Source: Ifrita kowaldi (Eukaryota; Chordata; Aves; Passeriformes; Cinclosomatidae). Taken from it: a stretch of 64,000 bases of DNA. The first letter of the stretch is position 1. Each line of letters starts with the position of its first letter. Both the position numbers and the translations under genes were made by a program. Below the pieces are notes generated by a model. It was not told where the DNA came from and ran no database searches. It worked only from the letters and a program-made list of their open reading frames with translations. The stretch covers positions 1,649,819 through 1,713,818 of the forward strand of contig VZRS01008351.1 in NCBI GenBank assembly GCA_013398055.1. The letters run 5' to 3'. Shown here piece by piece: positions 1-13,000 of the stretch.

Positions 1-110
1 GTTAGCTGCTCAAAGATACATGATTGAAAATAAATCTTTCTGCAGTTTGTCAACTGACAAAGTGAATGATGAGATTGTTTTTTAACAGATTGGTTTTATA
101 CTTGTTGCAG
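1..110 (+). other. SETD3: SETD3 intron, 3' part only
   Basis: This is the tail of the intron before the penultimate coding exon; its 5' end lies outside the window. The acceptor is the cag at 108-110, after a T-rich stretch. An alternative acceptor (taacag, ending at 88) would add residues not expected from the vertebrate protein and is less likely. Confidence 0.8.
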
Positions 111-271
111 AAGAGCTGAAGGAGCACTTGATAGGTGAGCATGCGATTGACAAAATCTTCACTCTGGGGAACACTGAATTTCCTGTTAGCTGGGACAATG
201 AAGTTAAACTTTGGACATTCCTGGAAGCCAGAGCATCCCTTCTTTTGAAAACCTATAAAACAACTGTGGAG
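111..271 (+). CDS. SETD3: SETD3 penultimate coding exon (actin-histidine N-methyltransferase)
   Basis: This exon encodes 53 complete codons after two bases that finish a split codon. The peptide begins EELKEHLIGEHAIDKIFTLG, continues through a segment containing FPVSWDNEVKLWTFLE, and ends LLKTYKTTVE. I recognise it as the C-terminal substrate-binding (Rubisco-LSMT-like) region of SETD3, the SET-domain enzyme that methylates histidine 73 of actin in the cytoplasm. The SET domain is encoded by upstream exons outside the window. The exon is bounded by a cag acceptor (108-110) and a gtaaaa donor (272-277), and it ends in phase 0. That phase joins directly in frame to the exon at 891. No stop or frameshift is present. 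Confidence 0.95.
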
Positions 272-890
272 GTAAAATTATCATTATGTGTAATTTAAAT
301 GTCTGAATTCTTCTGTGTGTTGTGATGGTAGCAAAAGATATTTTGTCCTCCATCTTGTCTTTGCAAACTTCAATCTGAATGTTAGTACATAATTCATTCT
401 GTACTTTTTAAGTGCTGAAACAGTTTTGCATTATCTAAGGAAAATCAAATAAGATTGCAAAAAAGAAAATTTTGTTAATGTAATTTTGTTAATGTATTTT
501 TCCTTTGATTCTCCAAGTAGAGACTACTTGCTTTTTTCTCTGCAAATAAAATGGGGAATCAGTTTCAACTTGTTGTCTATTAGTTGCATTCTCCAGACTG
601 CAAAGAAATGTGCTCCTATTGCAAATGTATAAGTGAACCTACATGCTGCATATATTTGTGAAGTAACCTGACTTTGCTTGTCACGCAGACTGATTTATGT
701 GCAGGAATGTTGGGCTTTTTTATGATTTCATGACAAATTTCATTGGGACTCCTTGCAGACACCCTCATGTCCATTTGGCTCAGCCTGGAGAGCCTGGTGT
801 CACTTCTTGCTCTCAGAAAGAGGAAAGAGGTGAGGGGCTGTTTTATTGTGTTGGGTGTTACTAACAGACTTCCTTTTTCTTTTCTAACAG
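272..890 (+). other. SETD3: SETD3 last intron
   Basis: A 619-bp phase-0 intron between the two coding exons, with a gtaaaa donor and a pyrimidine-rich stretch ending in taacag at 890. I see no repeat or other feature in it. Confidence 0.9.
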
Positions 891-1334
891 GTTGATAAGT
901 CCTTCCTGGAGACTCATGACCTCACTCCACATGCGATCATGGCCATCAAATTGCGCTTAGGTGAAAAAGAGATCCTGGAGAAGGCAGTGAAGAGCGCAGC
1001 TGCCAGCAGAGAGTATTATACCAAACAAATAGCAGATGGAGCTCCACTGCCGAAGTATGAAGAGAACAATATTGCCTTGTTGGAGAACACTGTGGCAGAC
1101 TCTAGACTCCCTATTGTCTTGAGAAACCTAGAAGATGTGGAAGAGCAAGGGGACTTAAAGATTGATGAAGCCATTGATGCTGAAGTCACAGAGAATGGGT
1201 TTGTAAATGGTGAAAACTCTTTATTTAATGGGACCAAATCAGAAAGTGAAAATCTTAGTAAAGAGAGAAGCAACAGAGGGACTGAAGATGCCAAAGAATC
1301 TTCTTCAGAAAGTACTGATGAGGTTAAAGAATAG
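891..1334 (+). CDS. SETD3: SETD3 terminal coding exon with stop codon
   Basis: The exon encodes 147 codons and a TAG stop (1332-1334), starting VDKSFLETHDLTPHAIMAIK. The first ~55 residues finish the helical substrate-binding domain, including LRLGEKEILEKAVKSAA, a near-invariant stretch in vertebrate SETD3. After LPKYEE the protein turns into an acidic, serine-rich, probably disordered tail ending SSESTDEVKE. This matches the length and style of the vertebrate SETD3 tail while differing in detail, as expected for its least conserved part. The first ATG in the open frame (939) is internal methionine and not a start; translation enters through the acceptor at 890. With the previous exon it gives the last 200 residues of a protein of about 590. 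Confidence 0.96.
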   Translation, partial: VDKSFLETHDLTPHAIMAIKLRLGEKEILEKAVKSAAASREYYTKQIADGAPLPKYEENNIALLENTVADSRLPIVLRNLEDVEEQGDLKIDEAIDAEVTENGFVNGENSLFNGTKSESENLSKERSNRGTEDAKESSSESTDEVKE

Positions 1335-2830
1335 TCCTAAAATTTTACTTTCTTGTGAAATTAAACTAGCTGAAGTTTATGAACAGTGCATTTATGTTGG
1401 TGTGTTTCTTTGTTAACATTTCTCTTTCTGCAGAGAAAAATGGTTTTGCTGCTTTATATAAAAATGAATTTTTAAGTTATTTAAAAGATTTAGCATCCCT
1501 TTTCAATTAAGATTGCCATCTTGCTTTCAGGCAAAAACTGGGGAAAGAGGTGCCTTTGGAAGATTTTGCAGCCCTTTGTTGAACCAAATGTATTTTCTTC
1601 CTGGGGAAGAATTAAGCTCTTCTATCTGCTCTGCGTTTGTTGTTCTGTCACTCTGACTACCGAAATTAAAAGCTTCTCTGCTTCCTGCCAAGAAAAGCAG
1701 AAGGCAGGACTGACTCGGTATTCAGCATGAAAGTAGGGGAGCAGTACAGCAGAAAACTGAAAGAGAGGATCAGAAACTTGGGAGACTGGAGGAAAACCTG
1801 TTTAAAATCAGGTGTGCCAGTCCAGAAAAAGGTAAGGTGGCAACCTTATGATTGGTAGTTTTAAATGTCTATGAGAATCCAAATTGTATACACTTAAAGT
1901 GATCTCTGAAGATTTCCGTTTACTGTCTTTTGTTTACTGTATAAAATACCTTTCTTCTTCAGTCAGAGTTAGGCTGCTACAATACAACGTTCATGAACTT
2001 TTAAAGGCTGACTACTTTTTATTTCCAGGCAGTAGTTTTTATTTACAAGATTGGCAGAGCTACTGGAGATTTTGAAAGCAGATAGGCCAAGCCACAGCTT
2101 TAAACTGATCAAAGTGAGGTCGCTTCCCAGCTTCTTCAGGTTTTCACAACTAGCTAGAGATTTTCAAAGCTACACTTTTGACTAAACCATTATTAAAAGG
2201 AAAATATTATTAATATTCCTGTCTGCTACTCCTTCATTTCTGTGTTGTTAAATGTAACGTTGAATGTCACATGGTTACCTGATCTTACTCAACTTTGTCT
2301 TTTGGTTAAGATATTAATTGATCCTGCTTCCTCACAGGAGATGGCAAGCAGGCTTATGTATTTTTGGCCCAAGTCCAAACCACAGCCAAGCCTGCAGTTC
2401 TTTTTGCCATTTAGATTGTGTCTTCATCTGATGCACATTTCTTGGGGTACCTCCACAAGTTAAGCAGGTCAACTGTCACCAGCAGTTTTGGTCACCCTCA
2501 TAGTACGTGTTTTAACTTCTAGGTGGAAACAATACAATCCTAGCACTGTGCAATATCAGAACAAGGGTAATTCCATGGCTTGACCTTGAAATTACCAGGG
2601 TATTAGGAGGAGAGGAGGACAGGATATTTTTATTTTGTGGATCAATTGAGAGGAGTATAAATTGATTTAATTCTGTTCTCAGTATTAAGGACTTTGTCAT
2701 TTACTTTTGTATCCTTAAGTTCATGATAATGGATAGAATGGAAAGCCTGGACAGTTGTTTAAAGCTCAGTAGAGGTTGCAAACTGCTCATCTAAGATCAG
2801 TTGCAATAAAACGTCTTTTGGAACATTCAT
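1335..2830 (+). other. SETD3: SETD3 3' UTR (end inferred)
   Basis: Non-coding DNA follows the stop codon. The early ATTAAA at 1360-1365 could serve a short form. The first canonical AATAAA is at 2805-2810, followed within ~75 bases by a GT-rich stretch (aaaatgtgttttt), so I place the main 3' end near 2.83 kb. Further AATAAA hexamers at 3393-3398 and 3655-3660 could give longer forms. The boundary is an inference from the motifs only. Confidence 0.5.
2805..2810 (+). terminator. SETD3: Candidate SETD3 polyadenylation signal
   Basis: A canonical AATAAA about 1.47 kb after the stop codon, with T/GT-rich DNA downstream. It is the best of four candidates, the others being at 1360, 3393 and 3655. 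Confidence 0.45.
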
Positions 2831-5800
2831 AGTTTTATTAGACTTTGCTTCTTTTATACTGCAACCTGGAAAATGTGTTTTTGCATCAATCTTTGGTGCA
2901 ATACACATTTAAGTAGTGACTTTCAGGTTGTCTTAGAAATTCTGGTGTTCAGCTAGTATCAGTGTGGGGAAAATAGAAAAAATAGTTTTTTAAAGAATAT
3001 TTCACTAAGAATGGCACGTTGCCATTGCACCTTGGATATTGCTTCATCACTAACAAGATGCTGGACCAGTATTTTTGTAACTATATGCTGCCTTTGGTAG
3101 AATGTTATGAATTGTTGTCTTGACAATTTAAATGTCATACAAGAGTCATTACATTTTGGGTTTTATTAGGACCAATACTCCATTTCTGTTTCTGCCACTT
3201 ACATTGCACAACATTGTACTAGATACTATGATGCAAGTCTGAAACTAGCCTTCCCTGAAAATTATAACTGTAATTCAGAATTTAAATGCTTGGATTCAAA
3301 CTGATACACTGTATTTTGTTCCAGTGTTTGCTAATATCTATGGCTTAGCAAAGCCTGTGGTCACCACAGGACAGAATGTGTGGGTTTTCTTGAATAAAAT
3401 ATAGTTCTACCATGTCTTCACTAGTGAGTGTATTATACAAACAAAACCTCTACCTGCTACTGACTGCTGTATCTTTTGGGGTCTATGGGGAGAGGAATAT
3501 CTGTCCAGGTGTACAGAAAAAGATTAAAGGACAAATAGCTGGGGAAAAAAAAAAAGGGATTCTAGTAAAAGAAAGGAAAAGTGTTTTACTGAGTGCATGG
3601 TCAAATTCTTACTCTTCATCTGTTAGTGTTATTTAGAAAAATATGTTACACAAAATAAAAATAGTGAGTAATCTAATTTTGTAATTTGCATTTTTCCGCT
3701 GTGCATGTAATACTTCCTTCAGAAGCACTAACCTAAAACTTAAGCTTTTGAAAACTGAGGTGGAAACAAAAAAAATTGGCACTGATGAGCCCTTATTACC
3801 ATCTGTCATGAAAACAGACCTTTCAAAGCATTTTAAAGTTAACTTTCTTCATAATGTTTGGTTAAGAGGCTGTTCACACTAATCCCAGGCTAAATGCCAA
3901 ATCTTGCTTCTGTTTAGCTATCTAAAGTATTCCTGTAAGAAAGACATCACTTGCATTTCTCGGACTATTCTCCAAAAGCAAAACGGGAAAAAAAAGCCTT
4001 TTGAATTTTACATGAACCTACCTACTGATGAATCATTTCCCTAACAACCTGTAACTAGTTTGGGTCTGTGCCATGAGGTGATGTCCATACTTCCCTGTTG
4101 ATAAAGTCAAATATACAAAGTTGAGCAACAACCACCAGCCTGAAAAATGTTTTTAAAGTGTAAATGCAACAGTAGCTTAAGTGCTGTCATGAGTGAAGGA
4201 GAAATGAGAGCCTTCTGGCTGGGGAGGTGAGATGGTTTTTGTTCTTGGCTAGAGTAAGTATTCTTTGCCTCAGACATCATTATAAGGTGGTATGTACAGA
4301 AAATCTGTGCAACTCAACAGTAACTGCCTTCTTGAGGCTGATTTGCCTTTAGAGAGGAATGATCATCCTGGAGTTATGAAACTCGCATGATTCAAAAGTG
4401 TTCTGGAAGATTTAGGTTACAAAATCTTCTCTAGTTCACATGTTTAAAAACAGTATGTAGTATCTACTGCTGTCCCTTCTATCTCCCTTGTTTTATAGAA
4501 AGCTGTGTGAAGTAATTATGAAACATCATTTGAATTATTTCAGTCAGCCAAGCGAAAGGTGTTCCCAAACTCCGCTCCTCTTTCCTGATTTTATGGACTG
4601 AAAGTCAGTCCAGCTATTTCTTATACTCTGTTCCAAACAGGAGTTTTCAGTAAAAACATTGCCCTACCAAATTTATCTGATGAAGCAATACCCATCCCTT
4701 TTCCTCTAGAAGATTTTTAACTGATTCTTGTTGAAGTCAGATATGACCACATGATTTTCACGTAATTACCATCTATATTTAATAGTTTCTATCGTGTTTC
4801 CTTCTTTGCATGCACTGCATGCTGTGCAAAGTACAGCACATAAATTGGTGACTCATGGTTAGAAGAGCTTTCTTAGCATTTTGCGGGTTCTACATCTATT
4901 TCCTAACAAATGCCACAAGTTTGGAAACCATGTGGAGGATTTTTCAGTTAAAATTTAAAAAAAAACCCCTCAGTCCATAATTAAGAAAAAAGAAAACCAC
5001 AAGTGGTCCCGGTTTCTGGACCTGGTGTCATTTTTAATCATGGAAGATTAAGCTAGATAGGGGAGGAAACTGAGGAGATGTCCTTTCCTAAGTGGAAAAT
5101 AGGAGCTGGACAAGTGAACAACAGTTAGTTTGTCTGGGAGGCAGGAGTTGCTGTTACAAAGAATAGGAAGTTCAGGAATTATTTCAGTGAGTGTTCAAAA
5201 TCATCTCCAATTAGTTCTGTAATTACTGTGAAATTTCGCAATTAGTCTAGGGCTTTGCTGTCCCTAGGAACAGGTGAACACAGAGGGGTCACACAGTGTT
5301 GTAATGTGTTGAACTGGCAGCGAAGAGCAGATGTAAGTGGCCGCTGCCGTGTTGTCAGTGCAGTGCTGGGGTAACCTTAGGGAGCCTGGGTTGAGGTCAC
5401 AGTTGTCCATTAACTGCTCCTCTGCCATTGTGGGACACCTGCTCAGTACTAGGGGTTAAGGAAATGCTTTACAAATCCAGCATGGAAGGACTGGACAAAG
5501 CCACAGAGAGCAGTATGGGAATAGGGGAAAGTGTTGTATTCAGGTCGGTCACCTGAAACAATGTGTCTAGAATTAGGGACCTGCATCCACATGATTTTTT
5601 GTGTATAGGACTATTTTATTATTTAGCGTTGATCAAGCACAGAAGTAACTTTTGAACCTGAGTCTTCTGTCTTCCCAATCTGGAGAAACCAGACAATCAT
5701 TTTCCGATTAAATCCAATTCAGACATGGCAAAATAGCTGATGCTGACCACCACATCTTGTGCCTTTGAGCACCTTGATGTGAATTGGAGTGGAACAGATC

Positions 5801-8800
5801 TTGTAGCCCTTTGAGACTTGACTTTGCTTCTTCAGAAAGATGCTTAAAATCTGCATGAGTATAGGGAATAGAATCTTGCACATGTGAGTAATATTGATTT
5901 CCCAACTGAATCACCATTACTTAAGCACAGATCAAATGTCAACAGAACTAGATAACTGAACTTAAACAGTGGTATTTTATTTAAGTTTACTGTTTTTAAA
6001 AATGGGCCAACTTCCCAGCCCTGAACACACAAATCATTTGTCCTTTGAATAGGATTAACAGGAGCAAAAAGCAAGTTTCCCTGTAACATCCCCTGCATGG
6101 CAAACACCAAGAGTAGCTTAATTCCAGCTTGCAGCCTTGTTTCACTTACACACGTTGCTGACCAGGTGCCCTCTTGCTTTGTGTTCAGCTGGGGCAACCT
6201 GCCTGTTCCCTAGATGCATTTCTATCCATGGAGAAGTGTGGGCTGTCCTCTTGGTCAGTTCATCAGTGTTTGACGTGGTGCTGTGGAAGTCAGTAGATTT
6301 CACGTTGTACTGCTACCTTGGACCCATGCAAATGGAGTATTCCTTTCTTTTCGCTTTCTTTTTGCAAATGCTGTTTGATTTAAATATGCTGTGGTTTGCT
6401 GTATTCACAGAAGTTGCCTGTTCCTCCTATGTAAGGCTGAAATTTGGAAACTGTGTAGGTGTCCTGCATCCAGCAACTGCTTTATGATATGGGTTAAGGG
6501 AAATTCCATTCCCTTTGCTTTATTCCACACTGGTTCACCGCTTTCAGTAATGTTAATACCTCAGCCAAGGCTCCTAATTTCAGCATTAGTAAGTGGGCTT
6601 GTATACAGATTTGTGGTCCAAAGGTACGAATAATGTGCCTTAAAACTGAATCTCCACGCTGAAGCAGGCATGCACAAACAGCCTCCTATGAACTGCAAAG
6701 GAATTTTTAGATTGCCTTGAATATCTGCAAGTCCCACTGCCTTGCAGCAATTAATTCAAGTGATTGGATGCTAGGAATGGTTTATTATAATTGCACACAG
6801 GTAGTAATTTATTAGGGTGGCTGTTTCTTTTGGCATATGTCAAGAAGGTCAGAGTTTAGGCTTTTTTGGACATTAACCTAGTCTTCTGAAACTCTGAAGT
6901 TCCACTTTTTGGTCATTAATTTTGTACATGCTGAGATTGTGACAATTAACCCACTTAATAAAGGTCAAGTTTCAATTTTTTCCAATTTCTGGAACACTTA
7001 ACTTTATTCCTTCTTGAAAATGGGCAGATACAGAATGATAAATAGTTATTAAATGAGAACGAAGATGTAGTTCTGCTGTCAAGATACTATTGAATGGTTA
7101 GTAACAAAAGGACCAGAATTGCTATGGATTTGAAATAAAAGGAGTAGCATAGATCAGACTACAGGTAAATTAAATAGAAAAGTGTACATCACAGTATGTT
7201 GTTTAAAGTAATTTTCACCTACGTCCCTGTTAACTTACTCTACCTAAGGTTCTAAATTATACAAATCCGTAATTTGTCCCTTTAATTTTTTTCACATACA
7301 CATGTGATTTTTCCCACAGCTATAAAGCAGCATCAAACCACAGCTGAAAGGCATAAACAAGCAAAGTGAGTAAGGAAATGGTGTTTTCAGATGACCAAAA
7401 CCTAGTTATACTGCATTCCTTAATATTACCTGGATTTAATGAGCCACAAATTAGGTAAAAATAAACCCTTGTTTCTGTGTAGTGGCATCAGTTCCTAAAG
7501 GCTACATTGGCATATTGTGTCTCTTAAGCTATCACTTAAAAATTATATTAACATCTTTGAAACCTCTGAAAAGTATCTACAAAAAAGCTTATTTATTAAT
7601 TTAAACTGTATCATCCATTGAAGAAGTGTCTGCAGATGAATCAGAAGTAGTCGTTGTGTTAATAAAATCATTGTACCTTTAGTATTATGCCAGCACTGAG
7701 TTATGTTTGAAAACCTATTTTTCACATTCATTTTTGAAGTTTTTGGGTATTGACTAAGTGAGTGCTTCTGGAATATTACAGCAGCAGTTTATAGGTCAGT
7801 GCTGAGCACTTCAATGCAGGAATGACACACAAATCTTTCAAATGAGAAGAAGCTGTGGAATGAGAATAATAGTGTTTCCTGTATTATTTTTTCATTAAGT
7901 AGTACAAGTACTGCTACCCAAACCTAAGAAATGGTGGTATCATTTTCACAAATTCTCAGTCCTGTGCTGCTGAACAGGCTCACTTCAAGTACAGGGGTAC
8001 AAACTGACCAGCACTATTAACATGTGCACCAATGTAATTGCACAACGTTCACATTCAAGTATCATTGCTCAGGATTAGATGAAATTATTTCCCCCTGGAA
8101 TAAACGTGTGGCTTTTGAGTTTAAAATGCAACACAGTTTGGCATGATGTGGCTTATTTTTCACAGGAGAGGTCTGACTGTTGCTTTAAGAACTCTTGCCT
8201 TGTCTCCAGAGGTTTTTACGCACGCATGCACACTCTTGAGGTACTCCCTGCCCTTTCTCCCTCTGAGAGGAGTTATTAACCTGTGCTAATGCTGTCTAAA
8301 CGCTCACTAGCTGGTAGCAATACTTGTGGGACAGATGATTTAGAGCCACTTGATTCAAAACATTCTCAACTAAAGCTAAGTAATCATTTCAAGTGATCAA
8401 ATATCATCTGCTGCGAGAAGCAAATACACAGCACAATGATAGTTATGGAGCTTACTCTCAGCAAAGCATATTAATCTTTTCTTCAGATTTTACTTTTGGG
8501 AGGAGTAATATCCTCTGACAGAACAATTCAGTTATCTTAAGCTGAGTTTCAAGAAGCAGCAGCATTTTTCCTCAGCAAAATGAGGTTCAACAGGTAGAAT
8601 TTCAGCCTAAAATGATGTGCAGTGTTGAGGTGGACCTCATGGCTTTGCATCAGGAGAAATTAGCTAGTATTTTCTTTCTCTTTATTAAGAAAGCTATTTT
8701 TGTCATCCATATTGGGCAACTGTATAAAAATAGGCAAGTTTTGTATCTTGGCAGGATTAAATGAGAAGTATGCGTGTCTTTTTTTCATATCCTTGAATAT

Positions 8801-10040
8801 CAAAGCAAGACAAGCCTATTTAGGAAGTAGAATTTTATTGCTTAACATATATTTGCATCCCACAGTGAAGACATTCACTTTCATGGCACGTTTTCTCCCA
8901 ATGGTTTCTAAATGCCTTGCAGCACTCACAAAGCTGAATTTTTGCAGTATTTTTCTGAGATGAAGAAGCATTATTATGTTTTCTGGCATGAAGAAGGGGT
9001 TGCAAGAGGGTGGCAGAGCCTGAATCTGTAGTTCTGGTCACAAGACATGGTTACATTTTTAAGTTCATCTGAAACAGTTTTGCGAACAAACTGCAAGATT
9101 GTTTCTAGAAAGAGGGAAAGAGATGGGCCTGGTACTTGTTTAGAACAAGTGTTTACTAAAATAAGCACTTCCTCTTTAGGAATATAAGATCATTAAGCAT
9201 TGGGATTTTTTCTCCCTAGCTATGGATTGAGGGAAGAAAGTATCGCTGTAACAGCAGTGCTAAGCCTCCTCCAAGGACAGGCTGGGATCCACTGGGTGTA
9301 ATTGTACCTGCTCCAATCTGGCGTCTTCCCTGAGCTTGGTCAGTGGTGGCAAATGCAAATAAAGTGTTAACTTGGAAAACACTGAGAAACATCCCATTTC
9401 CAAGAAGATGTAAAGAGTCAAATACAGGCAATGAAGTCAAGGTGGAACTTCTATATGAGAGAGCCTTTAAAGACTCTTTAAGGTGATGAGTAGTTGTGAT
9501 ACAGGTATATGAAGTAAGAAAAAGTGTTTAGGGAAAGGCATAGCTGGTTGATTTACTGACAAAAATGTTCTCTCAGGGGTGTGTTAGTCTAAACTGCACA
9601 AATCTGCAGAAAAGGGTGAGATTTAGCGTATCTTCCTCATGTAGAAAACTGAAAACATTTGATCTGTCAAAACATCCAATTTTGATGTTTCAAGGCTGAT
9701 TTGTTAAAGAAAAAAAACATGATCTCTGCATTTCCCTACATGTTGTGTAAGCATTTAATATGTTACTTAAGTGTCAAGTGTTAAGAATTTGTTGATCATC
9801 GTCAAATCTAGCAAAATTATGGAAAGCTCAGAGATTGCTGAGTCCCATTAAAATCACCAGCCAGGCAGCGCCCTGCTTTAGGGACAGACCTGCTTCATAA
9901 GCTTGTATGTTGCCAACAGAAAATCCGTGTGGAGACAGCCCTAATCATGGTCAGTCATGAGAGTCCGAAGAAATCTATGCCTTGTTCATAAAAGCAACTT
10001 AAAACCTCTGCTATGGGTTTGAAATTACCTTTTAAGAATA
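2831..10040. other. Gene-free unique AT-rich DNA
   Basis: I see no coding exon, RNA gene or recognisable mobile element here. Open frames are all under ~120 codons, lie on both strands, and have no recognisable domain. The two later AATAAA signals of SETD3 (3393, 3655) fall in the first kilobase, so that part may be extended 3' UTR. Confidence 0.6.
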
Positions 10041-10042
10041 TA

Positions 10043-10064
10043 AGCTTCTATGATTCTATGACTT
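10043..10064 (+). repeat. CR1 LINE 3'-tail remnant
   Basis: The stretch reads cttctatgattctatgac, the short tandem repeat (about ATTCTATG) that ends bird CR1 elements, here in + orientation. The body that should precede it is not recognisable, so this is either a heavily decayed or a very short 5'-truncated copy. Confidence 0.45.
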
Positions 10065-13000
10065 CAACCCTTTTCTTTGAAACGTTGAAGTCAAAAATTT
10101 GAAGAGATCAATATCTTAATAGCTTTTTGTCCTCTGCTACAAGTGGTCAAGAATGAATTTTGCTGCAAATTGAAGAACAAACTTGAAGCTGAATTTGAAA
10201 GTTGCTGTTTGGTCCAGCTGCAGTCCCATTCATCCTCGTTTGCGCAGGAGGTCCAAAGGGAGTCTGAAAGGCAGAGAGCCTCAGACCGACCCAATGAAAC
10301 ATAGTTGGCCACTGGCACTTCATGCTATGGCAAACAAAACAAGAAACCCACCACTCAGGAGGAGTCTGAAACGGCTAAGCATTGGTCTCAATGCTTCAGA
10401 TTTCTGTTAAAGGAAATAGACAAAATTACCATGACAATTAGCCCTCAGTCCTAAGATTACAAGCATATTTAGATTGAGGGGGGAAGGTAGAAACTTATTC
10501 CATGGGCAAATAATTACGTGGTTGTCTAAGGAGCAAGGTTTTTGCATTGCTTTTGATGCTTTTTCTATGCATGACAGAATGGAAGTTCAGTGGTCTGGGC
10601 TGGATTTCCTACATTCCTCAAAAGACCAGTCAGACTGAGTCTTTGATAACAGACTCATCAGTTTGGCAATATGGAGCTTGAGGAAATGTGCATAAGTTTC
10701 CCTCCTATTTTATTTTATTTGACAACGTTTTTTTTGAAGATCAGAGCATACTTACAATTTTTATAGAACTCCTAAATAATTTAGCTTACCACATATGCTT
10801 ATAAATGGTTTTTGTAGTCTGTTCAGTTTTTTCATGTGCTGGGTTTATGTCAGGTAAACTGGAATAAATGCAGGCTCCTGACTCCCACCTGATTATTAAT
10901 ATCCCCATGAACACTTGCTGGCAAACTGAGTTAACTGTCTATGATTTGAAGTAGCCACTAAATCAAATCCACTTACTTTTCAGCTTTTGGACCTTTTTGA
11001 TCTAGTTTCAAGTCAAATGTAAATGATATATCAGCCTTGGTAGAGGCTGATATGGCTTTCCATCATCTTCAGCCTTCTTGGGCTCCTAGAGAGTACAGCT
11101 GCTTTGGTCAGCTGGAATTTGGCTATAGGATCTCACCAGTTAAAAAATGAAGGAGGACGTGCCTAGAGCAGGTGCCACCAAGATGTTTGAAAGGTTGCTA
11201 GGAAATAATACAGACAGAACAATAGTAATGAGTCAGATAAAATCTCAAATATAGAAATGTTAAACCTAATAAGCCTAAAAATCTGAAGTGTGTCAATTTT
11301 CCTGGTTTTTACGTTTGTTGGTTTTTTTAAACATCTTTCGTATTTGCAAGATCTCTAAAGACACCCGTGCCCTTTCTGGTAATGGGATAAATACGGTGCT
11401 TACTGGAATGAGATCTCATTTTGTTCCATTTCAAACCAAATAAGTGTGCTGCAGAGATCATGGAAGTCTGTAAAGGGATTTGCCTCCAAAGCTAACAAGC
11501 CAGCCATGGAACAAAGGGAGAATAGCCCTAGTTTGAAGTCAGCAGTTACCAAAATGCAGTGTGTTGGCACTCTGAGTGTCAGTTTTCCCCTTTGTAAAGC
11601 ATGCTGCAGCATTCTGGAGCAAGTGCCTCATGCTGTGGTGCAGGATCTCTACCTTTGCGCCTCCTTTTTCTCCATCAATTGACATTTAGAGAAAATGGAC
11701 AGCCTGGGCAGTCTTTGCTGCATCATTCTCCATAGCTGCATACAAGCATTTTCAAATGTTGTACTGTATCTGTCTGGTTCAGATGGGTCACAGGAGAACA
11801 TTATTTCATTAGTAACTGCAAGAACTGCAGAAGGACTTGATGTTAGCTAAATATCAGGCCAGAACCTTGGACTTGGGCTCCAGATTATCCACTGAGCCCA
11901 CAGCAGGGAGCAGCTGACCAACTGTGTCTCCAGAAGTGCCTAACTTCAGACATGACTGAGCCAGACTCACACAGGGTATGTGCGTCCCTAATTTCAGCAC
12001 AAGTACTGTCACCCTTTGTTAAAAAAAAAGGACCTGGCCATTTCCTGTGCTCTCTGAGGGATCTGGGAAAAAACCCAAAAAAACCCAACAAAACATAACA
12101 CCCTAATTCACAAAATGTTCTGTTGTGTTTCTGCCTGAATCTCATCAGGCACTAGCTGGTGCCACTTTCAGAGCACTATTTCTTAATTCTCTCTTCTTCA
12201 CTTCATACTTATCTCACTTTAGAGAGTGTGAAATTTTTCAGTTCATTATGTTCTGAACTGTTATTTAATTGAGGCCCCTAATGTTCAGTCAGTACACACT
12301 GCACACAGTCATTTAAAATATTCCAGCAGTGCACATTTTTTATAAGTGGTTCAATTGGAAGTGATCAAGGTTTGAGACTTCCAGCCTATAAAGGCTTCTG
12401 CTGTGGAAATGTGAAGTGCTACTCTCAATAATTTCAAACTGCTTCCTAAGCAGGCCTTCTGTTCAGACTCCCTTAAACTGCTGCATAATTTCTCAGCAAG
12501 GTTTATGCCCAGAACCTTCATTTAATGGCTTGCACAGAAAGGAGCAAGTTGCAGGATTTGATGGAGACCACTAGCTGTGGAGCGTGGTGGGGAGCCCTGC
12601 TCTCTGAACAGAGAGGCTGGGTGGGAGATTTTTGTTTCACTCACCCCATCTTGTCCAGAACTGCTGGAACAGAGTGACTGCCCCCTCTGCCCCTTTTTTC
12701 TGCATGGTGTGTGCTATGCTTGCAGCTTTGTCCTCAGCTCCATGGGACCTGGTATGACCGAAGTGTGAACACAAAGACTGTCTCTAAATGGGTTTTTTCC
12801 AGTAGCACAGTCGGAAACTCCAATGTTGTAAGGTGGACAGCACCTAGAAGAAACTAGAATGAACCATGGCATCGAGGAGGGCAGACCACAGCCAGCTGCA
12901 GTCTCACTGCCCTGGAGTGAAGCTGTGGTGCAGGGAAGGTACTGCCCAAGGATAACGTGCAGTTGTGCAGCTCCTTAAAGATTTCTCTGCCTCTATTTCG

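Noticed and set aside
939..1334. ATG at 939 as the start of a separate 131-residue protein
   Set aside because: The frame is open upstream to the acceptor at 890 and continues SETD3. This ATG codes an internal methionine.
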